A stretch of DNA of 64,000 bases from Lineus longissimus (Eukaryota; Nemertea; Pilidiophora; Heteronemertea; Lineidae): contig NC_088310.1 of the NCBI RefSeq assembly GCF_910592395.1, positions 19,039,501-19,103,500 of the forward strand. The letters run 5' to 3'. Below, in pieces: positions 49,701 to 63,800 of the stretch (positions are counted from its first letter, which is position 1; each line of letters starts with the position of its first letter). A program made the position numbers and the translations under genes. The notes beneath the pieces are model-generated. The model ran no database searches. It was not told the origin of the DNA and saw only the letters and a list, made by a program, of their open reading frames with translations.

Positions 49701-52700
49701 CCACTTCAACTATCAAAAAATTCTGCTGGCACCCCGCGCTGCGACGAGACATGAATTCTAAGCAGCCGAAAGCATGGGCAATTGTTGAACAAGATGTAAT
49801 TTCGAAAATAATACTATGACATTATAGACCTGCCAGGTTCGTGTCTCCGCGACAGCAATTGGAATTTGGTTGTTTTCGTACTGGTGCGTGATGGAGAACT
49901 TAATGTTGCATCTTAACCACTAGTGGTATTTGCTGTTGATCGGAACAGTTTGGGGCGCTTTGTTTGCACCAAATCATTTTAACTGTCTGTGTCATCATAT
50001 CCACTATGTATTTAATGTCGGCATACATATCTATACATGTCTAGACTTATGATTTTTTTCAATCATATCACCTCACCAGGCATCACAATCGATAGAGTTT
50101 TCCCCAACCCGACTCATGTTCCAACCTGATTTATGCCTTTACGATAATCCACGGGGATGGATTTTCAATGGTAGTCACGACTCATTGCGATGCCCATACG
50201 TGACGTGTGAGAGTCCTACATGGATAATCAATGTTCCAGCGACCTTTGAAGGGTTCTCGGGGAAGCTGCGCCGAGGATGAGTCAATCTAAGGATGGGGAA
50301 AAGATCATCTTTATTTCCTTTATGCGCCGTAAGCATGCTAAGTAATCGGAGCGAAGGTGTAGGTCTGCGAGGAATGGTAGGCGATGGATCTATATCTAAT
50401 CATTAATGGAATATTGTCTTTTCTTGTCCGCTTTGGTACGTAACGGTTGCTTCTCTCTCATACGTGAAGCATGGAAAGTGTATCGGTCACAGTCGATGGG
50501 AACTGGTCCAGTTCACCACGCGTAGAAGACAACAGTGGATTTTTAATGACCGACATAACTCTAATAGCCCGACATGCCGATCTATACCAGCGTTGCGCGT
50601 TTTATCCATCCTTTAAAAGAGGAGACTTCAGGACAGACGTTCAATGCCGGTATGACGGCATGATAGCACGATGGCACTTCCAGAAATAAGTATAATAAAC
50701 AAGAGTATCACAACGACTGTTGTCATGGAAATCGTGCTGAGCACTGCAAGCAAAAAAGACAAAAAAGCTACTGGTGAAATTTCGCCGAAGAGCTGGATGG
50801 GGGAGGGGTAAAAAATTGCCCACACGCCTCGTGCTCTTCCCCCCTAAGCTGGCATGAAGCAGTTGTGGCACTGCTCTTCCCCGGTCACCTTTACTCCATT
50901 CGATTCCATAACCACGGCGCCCACTCTCCATGGTGTAGTACCCGTGATGTAGTATCAGATATCCCCACTCTCTTGCACTCCACAAGTCTCACTGAAGTCC
51001 TACTCTTATCCAGACGGCCACACAACCATCAAGAGACCCAAACGAGCGATAAAGAGAGACGAACCATTAACGCAATCAATAAATAACTCAACAACAGTCG
51101 TTATTATTAAAATATTAAATAATTTATCCTGGGACTCAATAAATATGATGCATACATGTACAAATCATTCCTTGACATAATGCTCTGGATACGAGTACAA
51201 GTTTTGACATAAACTTCTCAGGCAGTCTCCCGGGGAATTACACAAGACTAACATTGCTAATGATAAAGCAGACTAACCGGCTTCTCGGCAGGCGATAAAC
51301 AAAATCACTCTCAATGAATACTAACTGTGGAACCTCTCTCAGGCTACATACTATCAAGAATTCATTAGGACTAAATATTTCTGAGCATGTCTCCGATTTT
51401 GGAGACAGTGATAACTCAGTGTCCGTTACAAGAAAACACAAGATACAGTGGGCTGCTTTCGGTACACGGGGTCAAGGTCAGTCTGAAAGTATTTTGTGAG
51501 TTCACACAGTAAACCAGTTTACTCTCCAATGATATATGTTGCAAATTGCATTTTTATCATTAGAGCCCGGCGTTTAAGTTTATTGCGTACATCTCAGCTA
51601 TTTTCCCAACTCGTGAATAAATAATTGTGGTCAAAATAAATCGGTTTCCGGGCCAAACTAAGACAAAAAGATACAGGCGATCAGGAAATATCATATTGGT
51701 AACGTCCTACCAAAAACTAACCTTAACGATTATTTCATGTATTGTTGATAAAAGCACCGAGTGATGTTGGTAACAATGTAATGCTATTTTGTTGCCAAGT
51801 TACCACTAGCAAGGAGTGTAAATGAAGCTAACACTTTTAATCAAGATAAAAGAGACACAACCTTTCCTTTTAACGCTCACTGTCAGTGCAATCGCTAAGT
51901 TAATAAAAGGTGATGATGTGATTTGCCGTAACATCTTTAAACTAAAATCGTCTCATTTAACACTCAATAATAAACTGTTTTTTATTCGCTTTTTAAAACA
52001 TAATGGTCGTTATTGGCAAATTCCAAGATGGCTGATGAATACCACTGATTGTTATCAAAATGGATGCCGAGGTGAAGCAGGCGGTTAATCCCGGTGGAGT
52101 CAGCCCTTGAGTGGCTGTGATGAACCAATGTAGCATGGCAGTGGCACTCTTGCCCCGGGGACCGCGCCATCATCTCCATCGGACAACCCCTTTCCACGGG
52201 ATCGTCACCAAACAAAGGAGACACGCAGCATCAACAATAGACTCCATTATGAGTCCTAGTGGTAACAATGTGTTTCTACAAAGCCATAAATCAAACCTTA
52301 GTCTTTGTTCCCCAGAATCTCCCCGATAGTGCATTTCGTATTTCTTGAAATTTGTCACCAGCTCACTAATAATCCTGGCAGGGAGATCTAATCGGGATGA
52401 GTCAGTTAGGCAGTTACCGCACGCGCTGACTCATTTATGTATGGGATTCTCCAGGACTCACCATCACATCCGAATTAATGAACTTAACGCGAGTGATTAC
52501 AATTCATACAAAATTAATATTGAAGGCGTGTCATGCCGCTGCAGGTTTAGAACCCTTGACGAGAAGCGATTTGTACTAATACAGCAGTACACTAATCATG
52601 TAATGACTTTCCAAGTCGATGCCACTTTCACTGATGTTGAAGAATGCACTGCCTATCGCTTTATAATCCACCATTAATTCACAGCTGATAGTTATTTTTG

Positions 52701-54150
52701 ACTTATAGTGGCTTTAATGCCGCTATCAAAATGTGCAGGGACATTTTTTGTGAAATTTTAACTGATAAATTAAGGCAGCCACAGTTAACACGCGTGATAT
52801 CATGATAAATATTAATAGTTTTACTTCTAAATGTCAAATTTTGTACTAATTGATTGGTTTGGAGAACTGGGTAATTAAGGAAACTACTATGGTCCACAGC
52901 GAGGTTTATTTCTAAAGCACTAATGATCACTCGCATCAAAATATGACTGAGTGTCCTCACCGCATGAATGTAATATGCACTAGCAGTTTTAGTGCATTTG
53001 TGTAATGGACAAGTGACAAGTATCGGATGGTTGTCAAGTTAATGGCCGTATTCCCCAATTGTATATTATTCCCTTGGTCATCAGACAGTTCGATAGAGTT
53101 TCAAGACAATAGGCCTCACGTTTTGATTTCATTACATTTCCAACTAATAATCTAGAACGAACTCAATGACGGGATCAATTTTAAATCAGTCATCAACACA
53201 ACATTGTAAATCATAAAGTTCATCAGCATTCGATTCGTAAAGGCTGATAAAGTTTGTTTGAAGCTGAAGTGTTTAAGAAAATGCTGCACCACTTTGCTAC
53301 CTGTCAAAAAAAACCTTGTAACACCTCTGTGAACATCGCATCCAAAAAATCTGATCGCCTAAAAAGCTTTCCTTTGTTTACCGCTTCAAGCAATGCCGTA
53401 TACTCACGCTGCAGATACCTCATAGCTTTCCAATAGCAAAGCAAATGAATAAACCGCATAAACGGCGAAGGCAAAAAATCGTCACAGCCATCAAACGCAG
53501 TAAATGTTACAACTGATATCTCTCTGAAGGTAAACTACGAGGCGGAAACCTGCGTGAAAGATATGGTAGGTTTTCTAGCACTTTGAGCCAAAGAACAGAT
53601 GGATCGAGTTCGCACCAATGTAAATTGAACGTATCTGCGGTGCATACCTTACGGTTATACTACGCCAAACAGGCAAAGTTGAACTGGAGCAAAATCTCGA
53701 GGTTTCAATTTCCATCACTTTCAATGCATTTCGTCTGATCAATACGTTATTATTAGTATGCTTAGGTTGGCGTGGACATGGATTGGTGTTACCGTTTGCA
53801 AGCTATCACACAACTCGATGGTATTTTATCGGAAGAATAGACACCCAGTTCTCTTGTTCACATAAACCAGGAATACTCGGCTAAGACAGACTAAGTACGC
53901 CATAAACTTTGTCGATGCTTTACTGGTCTGTAACACGCTACGTTTACAATTTCGTCAATTTCAAAAAACATTCGCTCCGCAGAGTTGTTATAATTTTTAC
54001 GGTCGAGATTGTGCGCACCTTGCTAATCGGATCACATAACCCTCAACATCATTTGGTGATGTTTTGATGGCATTATTTGAATATTTTGATGGCATTATTC
54101 GGATGACCAAGACGTGCTCAAAAATAAGCATTTTTAAGCGTTTAAAAACT
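46711..54150. other. Longest gene-free stretch (about 7.4 kb)
   Basis: No frame over 115 codons and none with a recognisable domain. TACATGTA palindromes occur at about 49011, 49019, 49287 and 51149. Candidate small frames (for example 50471-50689 plus, 52345-52677 plus) have no supporting splice sites or motifs. Confidence 0.6.
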
Positions 54151-54182
54151 ATTTCAGGGTTTTTCAGCCAACGCGAACATGC

Positions 54183-54284
54183 ACCCCTAGAGGTTTTTCA
54201 GGAAATGAAAAAACCCTGAAGTTTACTAAGACCTTGTGAAAAACCTCAAAGAATTTTTGATTTCCCTGAAAAAACCTTTAGGAG
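54183..54284. repeat. Inverted repeat with CCTGAAAAAACC motifs
   Basis: CCTAGAGGTTTTTCAGGAAAT at 54184 mirrors TTTCCCTGAAAAAACC-TTTAGG at about 54258-54281. Further GGTTTTT(T)CAG copies occur at about 54155 and 54318, so the whole 54150-54330 block can fold in several ways. Its origin is probably a short mobile element. Confidence 0.7.
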
Positions 54285-54330
54285 CTGCATATCTGTGATG
54301 ACAAAAACCCTAAAGGTTTTTTCAGACGCT

Positions 54331-56776
54331 CAAAAATCTTTATTTCAAAGAGTGTTCGTTGTTTTTTTACAGGGCATAAATGTTTATGGGTGGCGTGTTA
54401 ATAAACTTTGCTTGTATGAAAGGCATTTCGCCATAAACAGGAGGTGCGCCGATCAGCAGAAATGATAAAACAAAGCCACTCTCTTCTCTGGAAGAAGATG
54501 AGGATTTAGATTACAGCAGCTTGTCTCAGCATCCTGATGGAGCGTATAAAATATTCAAGATGTATGTATGTGACAGACAGTCGTAAATCTTCAATTGGCG
54601 GATAGCGTCGCCGGTAATGGTGGTTGAATTGTCTGGAGAGAGCATTGCTGGTAAGGTCAACAGGGCCCGGGGTAGTCGTTATGGACACTGCATGGACGAT
54701 GACAAGACCGCCACTGCATATTCATTGGGTCGGGGAGAGGGGCGGGTGCGGGGTTCTGGCTTCAAATCAAAATTAAACGTGATTTCTTTCTACATGTAGC
54801 TGCCAGGTTTGTTAGCCCTTTGCGCAATATCCGCCATATGGTAGGCATTTTTATACGTGTTTCAACTATTAAACCATGAAATAAGTTTGAAATTTCAAAA
54901 GGTCTGACAAAGCCTAAGTATTGATCAACTATGTGATGAATAAACAAGAAGCACTGCAAGTTGCACACACAGAGCTGAGGCACCAAAGCCGGGGCTCATA
55001 AGCACCTACAGCTGTCTATAAAGTTGTTCTTGTCTGAACATTTCAAGTGTTGACAACTTATTCAAATTACAGAGTAACTGGATTAGGGTATGACAAATCC
55101 AACTGGCTTCTTTCTGATTTTTAACGGTTGTTTTTAAAGTGTCATGCAAAAATTAAACAGATCACTCCTGAAAAACATCTTCTTGTCAGCTTCTGGACAA
55201 GAACGCCCGACCTTGTTGTTACACTTTGGATCATTTCGACGAAGTTTGTTTCCAATCAAAGTAAACCCTGGAGTATCCCGTTACATTTATGTCATGGCAA
55301 CCTGACACACACATCCTGCAAAGTTATTGTATTCTCTTCGAGGAGCAAGTGGTCAAAAGGAGCTGCATATTGTACAAAACATCCTGCCGCTGTAACCAGT
55401 TTAAGTTCAGAATTTGAATACAGAAGAGGCATCCGTTAGCCTATAAATAAAGATTGGTCAATAATGGCCTTGAACCCGAGTATCAATTTCTTATTTGAAA
55501 TCCATGAACCATCTTTAAAGTATTTGTTAATATCATGTTGCCAAGAAGCACCCCATTCGTTCAACACTCTCTACATCAAAAAGGTTGAAAAACAATTGCA
55601 GCGCCATTTTGTTTGCGCTCCACCATCCCATTTCGATAGGGATGATAACATTGTCACTTCACAATTAAATCACCACTCGGGATCACATCAGTCCTTGATT
55701 AAATATGTTAGCCTCAAGGAAGGTGGACGATTCTTCGACCCTACTCGGCAGCGTTCAAACGGTTCATCACCAGTTCAACCCCGACTGCGTAGCTACTTAG
55801 CCTCCAGCTATCAAAAATGCAAAAAGCCATTATGATTTTATTTAATTCCGGTCACACAATGTGTGACATTGTTCAGAAGCATTTCCATTTTAGGATGTTA
55901 GATTTGGCTGGGCTTCAAGGACACCAGATTCAAATTCTCTCAAGTTACAGCATTTGAAATCAAATGAGAATAAGAAAAAAATATGGCTTTCGTCAAAATT
56001 AATTACAAAGCTGTGGACATGTTTGAGTTATTCTCAGAGATGACACGCGTTAACCTTTTGAAAGATAAATCAAGGTGTGAGGTAACAAACTCTAGCATTT
56101 GCTAATTAAAGACTTTCCGCGATTAGAAATAATCTAATCCGTGTTTTTAGTGGCTGTTAAATCGAAGCGGAGTTGAACCACAAAACAACATCAAATGTCA
56201 CTACCTTAAAATAATCTATAATGACTGTGCTGTGATGTTTGAAATCCATCACTATCACTATAGGAAGACCCGGCGGGAGTTACTGTGACTATTTGATTTT
56301 TGTTTTGTTCTTGTGAAGCTTTTGTTCTAAGCGTTGTCCTCTCTCAGCCTACGAGCGTTCATTGTAAGGTGATATGTACTTCCGTAACAAATCGATAATA
56401 CTATAATAGAAATCTACTGTGCAGGTTATTACATTGTTCAGAATTAGGTTTTCATTTTCCTATATTTGGCTTACAGGTGTACGATAATAGTTGCATTGTT
56501 CAATACCAAGAGTTTTCTAAGTTGAGAGTGTGTGTCCAAACTTTGTTGCGAACCCGCGGGTGTGCGACTTGGTTTTTGTTTTTAATAAAATATACATGGG
56601 AGTTTGGAACAGGAATATCTCAAAGCCCGGAGTGTATACATTTGTTTTTATGTCAACTGTAAAATTGCAACAAACTGACTAGGTATGTTGCAATTTAGAT
56701 GGAAGCATTATGAATCGTTCATCAACTCGAGTGGTGGTACCTTCATCTTTTTAGGCAGTCTGAGGAGATTATTGAT
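54331..56776. other. No supported gene
   Basis: Two neighbouring plus-strand frames (55128-55439, 55464-55835) are open for over 100 codons each but read as unstructured sequence without known motifs. Confidence 0.5.
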
Positions 56777-56820
56777 ATACCAAGAATTAACAAAGACTTG
56801 TCTTTATCAATTCTTGGTAT
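56777..56820. repeat. 44-bp near-perfect hairpin
   Basis: The arms 56777-56797 and 56800-56820 pair at 19 of 21 positions with a two-base loop. The right arm GTCTTTATCAATTCTTGG nearly repeats in the hairpin at 62144-62173. Confidence 0.85.
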
Positions 56821-59800
56821 TACTCGGTCTTCGCGTGTTGACAGCTTGCAAGTAAGTTCAAAGAATGGAAATGTAAAATGCCACTCGACAAAGAGAAGAA
56901 CGGGTTTCGACCTAAATAACAAGTGCGTGCGAATGTAAAACGGGCGACCAAGGTTAAGCGATTTTCCTTCCTTCCCATGTGCTTTCCTTGAAAGTGCATA
57001 TTGGAATACCCAAAAGCGTGTTTGTGTGCCGCCCACTCTTGGAGGTTTTCCAGGGTTTGTTCATGGTCACATTATGTGTCACCCATTTAGCACTTTAAAC
57101 GGTACACTTGCGACTAAAATGCCTCAAGAAAACCGTCGAAACGGGTGACGATATATCATTGTTTATCACACGTGCCCGTAAAAAAAACCTGGATAACCTT
57201 TATTTCTAAGCGAGTATGAAACACAAGTCTACACCCCAAGGTACATTAATGATCACGAAGTCTATTCTGGCCAGGAAATTAAACAAAGCATTAAATGGAT
57301 TGGTATTGGCCATATTGGCTAAGTACCTATAGACGACTAGACGGGTCATGATTTTCATTACATGTGTAAGCAAGTGCAAGTAATTCCCGTTAAAAGGCAC
57401 CACAAAGAAACCACAGCGCGCCTGGCCAAGACATGAAGAAAAATCCCATGTGAAAACAAGTTGCTTGCAGGTGCTGACAACAATGGCGAACACAATCACA
57501 GCCTCCCTTGAGAAATCATCAAAGACAGTATTATTCATTGAATTTTTAAATTATCGACGGTTTGGCGACAATCCCTCATTAAAGTTCATGGCAACCATTT
57601 GAGATGCTGAAAGGTCATCCTTGCGTGGTCTTTGTCTGCGGATGCTTTTCAATGGAGGTTGCTGGTGAATTGGAGAACGCTAGCGTGAAATAACACGTCC
57701 ATAGCGGACGAGACATCGGAGTATTCGCGCTGCCTCGAGGGACGGATACCCGTGCTGCTCGCACGCACGCCACCAAAAGCAACACCGGAGATATTGCCTT
57801 CTTTGTCTGGGGACCTGACCGGCCACAGCATCTGCTAAATACTGATGGTGAAGAAATAGCCCATTGTCAAAATCGTCAGAAATAGCCCCAAAAGAGATTT
57901 CGATCAAAACCCCGATTGTTTGATTGAAGGGAATACCAGCATTTCCTACTTTTAGTTAGTATAGCCGCCATTTTGCGTGAAGGGAGTGTCGCCATTAATA
58001 ATTTCAGTCCACGCGGTTTCTCTCCTGCAACAACACATTCGTAGGTAATTTATATCATGGTAAAAGTACCCAAACTTGATTAAACGGAAATAAGCCAGTC
58101 CTTAATGAAATCAATTACAATTAACGAGAAGGATATGTGATACGGGTTTGACAGCAGGAGAACCGATGATAATACAGATATCGAAGTTGAAAGCATGGTG
58201 AAATATGCGGCTGTAGTTCAAGCCTCCCTAAACCAGGAAGAAAATTAAAATGTTCCATAACTGATGCATAAATCTTACAACCAATCTCGACTTAAAGGTG
58301 TCAAGGACTTGTGTATAGAAATCCATGTACGTGTAAATGCTGATTTGACTATTGTAAGCTTTTTGATTGGAAGTTATCAAATGTTGAGAAAATGATGGAC
58401 CAGGATGTGGGTTGTATGATTCACGCCTACATTCACAGATATTCTTTACCACTGTCAGTTGGTGGAATAACTACCCCAATAAAGAAGCGAACCTGACACA
58501 AGGAAGTAACACGCAACCGCTGGCAGACGGAATGGGTTTAGGAAGTCACAGTAACAGTTCTCAGTTGGCCAATCCAATGATTTCAGCGGCACATTATCCG
58601 ACAAGGAAATTGCTTTTGGAAATGGTGTGATGAAAGCTCTTCTTTTGGCAGTTGATAACCTCACTTACCAATATGGCTGGTATGACATACAGGTTGTGTC
58701 AAAAACTACACTGGGCTCCTTTTCCCTTCTCACACATAATGCAGTAGAAGATTGTAATTGTGACTGTAAAAAAATTATTATTTTGATACAACCAGCTGTG
58801 GTGAATATCCTTGCGCCTACAAATGTTTCAATGAAGTCATTTGTGGAAATCAAAATGGAAGTAAATAATCGCCTGCAATAAAATATTAAATGCACAGTAA
58901 CTATACAGTCATATCCAGCGTTCATTATGAAGGAATGCATCCGAATTGAGTCCCAGGTCACTAAAATGATCGTTCAAATATCGAAAAAGTCTCGACACAG
59001 CAATAAGACAATCGTTCTCCAGTGTGAAACTAATTTAGCACTGTGATCAGTGTCACATTCTGGAGGTCCATTGTTCATAATCCCATTAATGCCACTATAG
59101 CGTTCGATCCGACTTAACCGACTTATAATGTCTTTAGCGTAATGAACTTTTCACACAGCGGAATTACACCCTCGAATCCATGTGATTGCAGCCCCAGGTA
59201 TCGGTCACATTATAGTTACTTTTCAGTAAGTCATGTAAATAATGATAAATCCTGATTTGATATATCCGTGCTAACAAATTGTCCATTCTGAAATAACAAC
59301 CAAGGATTTTTTCCGTGATAACTTAGTCGTAATCCATTGTTTAATGATGTGTTCATGATCACCCAGTACTTTAATTACAATTTAAATACATTGATTAGTT
59401 CAGGTAATCGACTTGTCCCAGCCTTACTTTGATTGTAAATCGTTTAAAGTTCCTGACTTTTGATTTAACACTTTAAGCCTGGATTTGGCATTTAACTATG
59501 ATCCTCGCTTCGCTTCAAACATGACCAATCAACTTAGTGAGAAACAAACTGAAGCAGCTGTTGACGAGAATACGCTTTTTTGTTCATCAGCGTTTACCAG
59601 CCAACTATAGAGTTTGTGTAGTATGACAGCGGACATCTCATCTGCATCCTAATCGAACACATAAGTGGACGGGTATGGAACACCATCTCCTAGACCTGTC
59701 CCCGGGGCACAACCAATAAACCCATTAAAACCAGAAACACGTCAACGGGACTGTGGCTGACTGGAGTAAATATGTACACCTTTTGGGATGGACCAACTCA

Positions 59801-59940
59801 AGTGACCTGACGGAATTTGGTCACTCGTGTGAAAATTACACCAGCAGCGTCCGTTGATGCGCAGCTCATTCCCAATCAATTAGCAGTTCAGTACAAAAAA
59901 AGTAATTTCTCTGCCAAAAAAAACCGAAAGTACTTTTCTG
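56821..59940. other. Intergenic, downstream of the SERTA gene
   Basis: No gene recognised. The SERTA transcript's 3' UTR should lie in the upper part, but I saw no AATAAA on the minus strand close to the stop; the nearest I noted is near 57198. Confidence 0.5.
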
Positions 59941-60851
59941 CTATGACTCTGATAACGCCGATATGAGCTTATTAAAAACGTTCTCCATCATTTCACTTTG
60001 GCTCGTTTGTTTCTCTAAAGTCTGACAATGTTCAATCGGATCAACCGGACTCGCAGCAAACGAGTTATTTTCGATCAAAATGTCATTTGAAACTAAAGAA
60101 TCCGGTGAACTTTTCGCACAGTCGGGTAATGTCAATGGTGATGTTTTTTGCGTGTCTGATGTTATTGGAAGTGGATTAGCAGTTTCTGACGTCAGCGGTG
60201 ATGTCGCGGATAACGTACAAGTATTTGATGTGATGGGGCATGGTATATTGTCATCGGTGCTAAGGCTGTGGAGAATACTGTCCGCTTGTGCATCCTCAGC
60301 TAATTTATCACAGTCACTAGGTGGCGCTGGCGCCAAGGATAAGCTATCGTCAAAAATGTGATGCCCGTATGGAGAGAGATAGCTATTGTTCATGACGTCG
60401 TATCCTATATGCGGGCGGCGCCTGATGAAGGCACCATATGGAGTGAACCCATAGAATTCTTTCCTCATCTTCTCCTCTCTGATCTCCTGCTGCATACGTT
60501 TCATTGTATTATTGATGAGCACTGAGCGCCGAAGGAATAATTCCGGGTCGTCGATAGCGCGAAGTTTCTGTACGGAAATCCGTAGTATTTTCCTCCGTTC
60601 CTCGCGGCGTTGTTTCGGCGTGTTGAGATATGGCGATATCTTCCTCGGCCGTAAACCTAACTCAGCTTCCGCACAGTCTGGTTCCTCTTCCAGTTTACGC
60701 TTTAACCCTCCCAATGGGGCCATAATGGAGGTCCGGCCTTCCACGTGTCCACACAGGTTCATGGGCACCTCAGCCATCTGCCGCTTCCCAGTCATTGGGT
60801 CGTCTGTTGGACATGGACGGCCTGGCACACTGTTCTCTGACACCGCCACAC
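59941..60851 (-). CDS. SERTA-domain transcriptional co-regulator, single coding exon
   Basis: The exon begins after the acceptor TTTTCTCATTGGCAG (first exon base 60851) and ends with TAG at 59941-59943. The likely start is the ATG at 60795-60793, giving 284 residues; the upstream 5' exon is not identified. Residues about 61-106 are a clear SERTA domain: an arginine-rich KQRREERRKI, then ISVQKLR, DPELFLRRSVLINNTMKRMQ. GLKRKLEE at 30-37 matches the basic N-terminal motif of the family. The long middle is Ser/Thr/Pro-rich with repeated I/L-T-S-x-T units. The acidic C-terminal end, EMMENVFNKLISALSES, resembles the family's transactivation region. In vertebrates SERTAD/CDCA4 proteins, and taranis in Drosophila, act in the nucleus with E2F/DP, PHD-bromodomain factors and cyclin-CDK complexes. 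A 5' UTR exon followed by one coding exon is typical. The paralogue cannot be assigned. Confidence 0.85.
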
Positions 60852-63800
60852 CTGCCAATGAGAAAATAGAAATCGTGTCAGAACAAAGCAACAGTAAAAT
60901 GTAAAGGTTTATAACACTGACAACACTAGCTTTTGTCAATGATGCCACTGAATTGTACAGTGAATGAAAGAAAGAAAAGAGACTCAAATGAGAATGCACA
61001 CGGTTATATATTACGGTGTAAAACAATTAAGAATACGTCATAGTCATAGCAAAACCATCCTGATATCAGGTTTCGTATACACTAATTTGAAATATCGAGA
61101 GGCGGAGTAGGTTATGTCAGGATGTAGGACAACTTCTAATGTGCGTGCTAGTGATAACCGGATCGGTCTGCCAGTGGCTATCTCTCTCCCTCTCTGCGCT
61201 GATATATTAAACGAAGCCTCAGAGTTGCATGCTAATTATGCGAAACGGCACGCCATATGAGACAGATTTATTCTCGAATTACACATGCGTGCATAACTCA
61301 TCTGGTGGGACGATGAACGCTGGCAGAAGCCAGCAACTAGAGCAAAAATGTAACAGGTGTAAGTGGGTTCCGAGAGAATCAGTAAAGCATCTCACGAAGA
61401 GAAGAACAGAAGGAGCCATTGTCAACCAAATTATAGGTATGACCAACTCAGGGGCATATCTCTTCAACATTGGTTGGATGTGTTTTTAGAATTGAGAAAA
61501 AAGCTTGGCACCCGTATCCCGCTCTTTGCAGAAAGCAAGTGTAGCAATCATTGGATAGTCTGTCTACTTCAACAGCCCAGCAGGGTGTAATTTATCATGT
61601 ACACACGCCATATCAGACGGCACATAGCACGAATGACACCCGCCCGCCCCGGGGTCATTGTGCCAGTACATTTTTGTCGCAATCCAGTACTTTATTGACA
61701 TTTTTTTCCCGACCTGGAGACAATGTGCATATATCAACTCGCTATTATACTGAGACCATGGTTTTTATTTTTGTAACTTAAACTGGTCTATATGACGATG
61801 ATAGGACATTACATACTAGTTTACATATATAAAAAAGACAAAAGGTCATAAATGCTGATAAATGCTGATAAATGTCATCTGTCATAAAAAAAGAAAATAT
61901 TGTATTTTGTTTGGATAACTAGATCAGTGGTCTTTATCAATGATTTACAGCAATCCGAGTTGAACTGTCGTGCAACCACAATCAGTTTCGACGGTTTTTC
62001 AGTGTCCTTGCCGACCCAATACCGGGAACCGATTACGATGATCGATCGCTTCATTCTGGCCTTGTTTTATGTAGTGAATTCGCTCAACTGTGATTTCGAT
62101 TCATTCATTTGACCGCTTTATCGAAGAATAAAATCCATAATTGCAAGAACTGATATGTCTTTATCAGTTCTTGATAGACAGAGAGTACCAGGAAAAGAAT
62201 GAGAGGGTCGCGTCTGAAGTGTGAAATAGATGTTACCCAAGACATGGCAGTGTTGACTTCCGGCCTTTATCACTCAAGTCCCATTGCTCGATTAGTAGAT
62301 GACGGCACTATCGCCGATGACCGATCAGAAAATTAGTTTGACCCAATTACCATATCATGTAAACTTGAACAAACGTACAGACCACTTTCCAATTCATGTT
62401 CGATAGGCCTTTCGAGTTCAAGTTATAACACACGCCAAACATTTAGTAAACAGTCTAAATGTAAAGGTACACAACGTTAGTAAGCTGGCAATGCTGTTCC
62501 AAGGAATTTAGACTGAATAGGCGCATTGCTCGTCCAACAGCAAAATTGGCTTATGTCGAAATTGTTTAAACAATATAAGGTCGCAGGTCAGGCAAAGGCC
62601 AATGCTAACAATTGTAATTAAAAAAGCATAGCATAATCAATGGTATTTCCGTTTGGTTTATATTTTCTTGCTTGACGACAGTATACAGCCACTTCTATGT
62701 CCAAAGCATACACTTGATGAGTCTACTGCGTTGACTACAGGGTGCTCCAAAACAACTTTTACTTTTTTTACCATTCAATTATAGGGTTGATTCATAAACG
62801 GCCAATTATAGCTACTTTTGTACTGGATAACCAACAATATTGATGGGCTAATGCAATTTGGACATGTGAACACGCGAGTATCCCTTCAATGGACAGTCGA
62901 TTCGAAAAGGAAATTGATGATAACACATTTTGTGACACCCAGTATACACAAGATTTGATAGCGCCAATCTTCAGCAATCATATTGATTTGAAAGAGAAGC
63001 ATAAAATAGAATATCATAAAATCATGTCAAAAGTAAATCCATATCAGACTCAATGTAATCATGAAAGGCTCGATTACAGTGTAATAAAAGGCATATCCTA
63101 CAGTACGTTAGAATCAGCTCGCTCATTATATAAAGGTCAATAACACTGTCATCTGTCACATCATGGCTTTGATAATTATAGATACGTACACCTGACAACT
63201 ACAGTTCATCTTTTCACGACAGGGTGTATTGTAATGCAGCTGTACAGGCAGCCGCAGCCATGACAGTACTTCCAGACCATACACCATCTGGAACTAAATA
63301 CAAAATCGTGCATTTGTATAAAGGAGCATGCAAGTGCACAAGCGAGACATTAGTCGCCAATGCTGTGTGATGTTTATGGTGTATAAACAGATGGCTCATC
63401 AATCAAACATGATTATAAATTCAAGAGTTGAATGTCCTGTAAGTGTACTGTTTACAACTGATACCCACTGATTATCATATTCGACAAACAAAGAGGGGAG
63501 TGGGATCACGTTTTTGACGCCGTGACGCCAGGTGCCAATTTTTGCGTGCGTTACCTTTTTTTTCTCGGATACTCGGGATTAAAGAAAAGGTAAATCGTAA
63601 AAATTTATTTTTTTCAGAAATTTTCGAGTTGCACGAAAATTTGGTGATATACATGTACAATAACAGATAGCCCCCGACAAAACCATAACTGTTGTTCCTC
63701 TAATATTGACAACTTGAAAAGGAGATACCGTGAAATCCTTTGTAAGAGGTCAATGATAAGAAGGATTTTTAAGTGTGTGACCAATTCCGCCCCAATTTCA

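Noticed and set aside
56777-56820. Histone 3' stem-loop
   Set aside because: Stem and loop sequences do not match the histone consensus and no histone gene is nearby.
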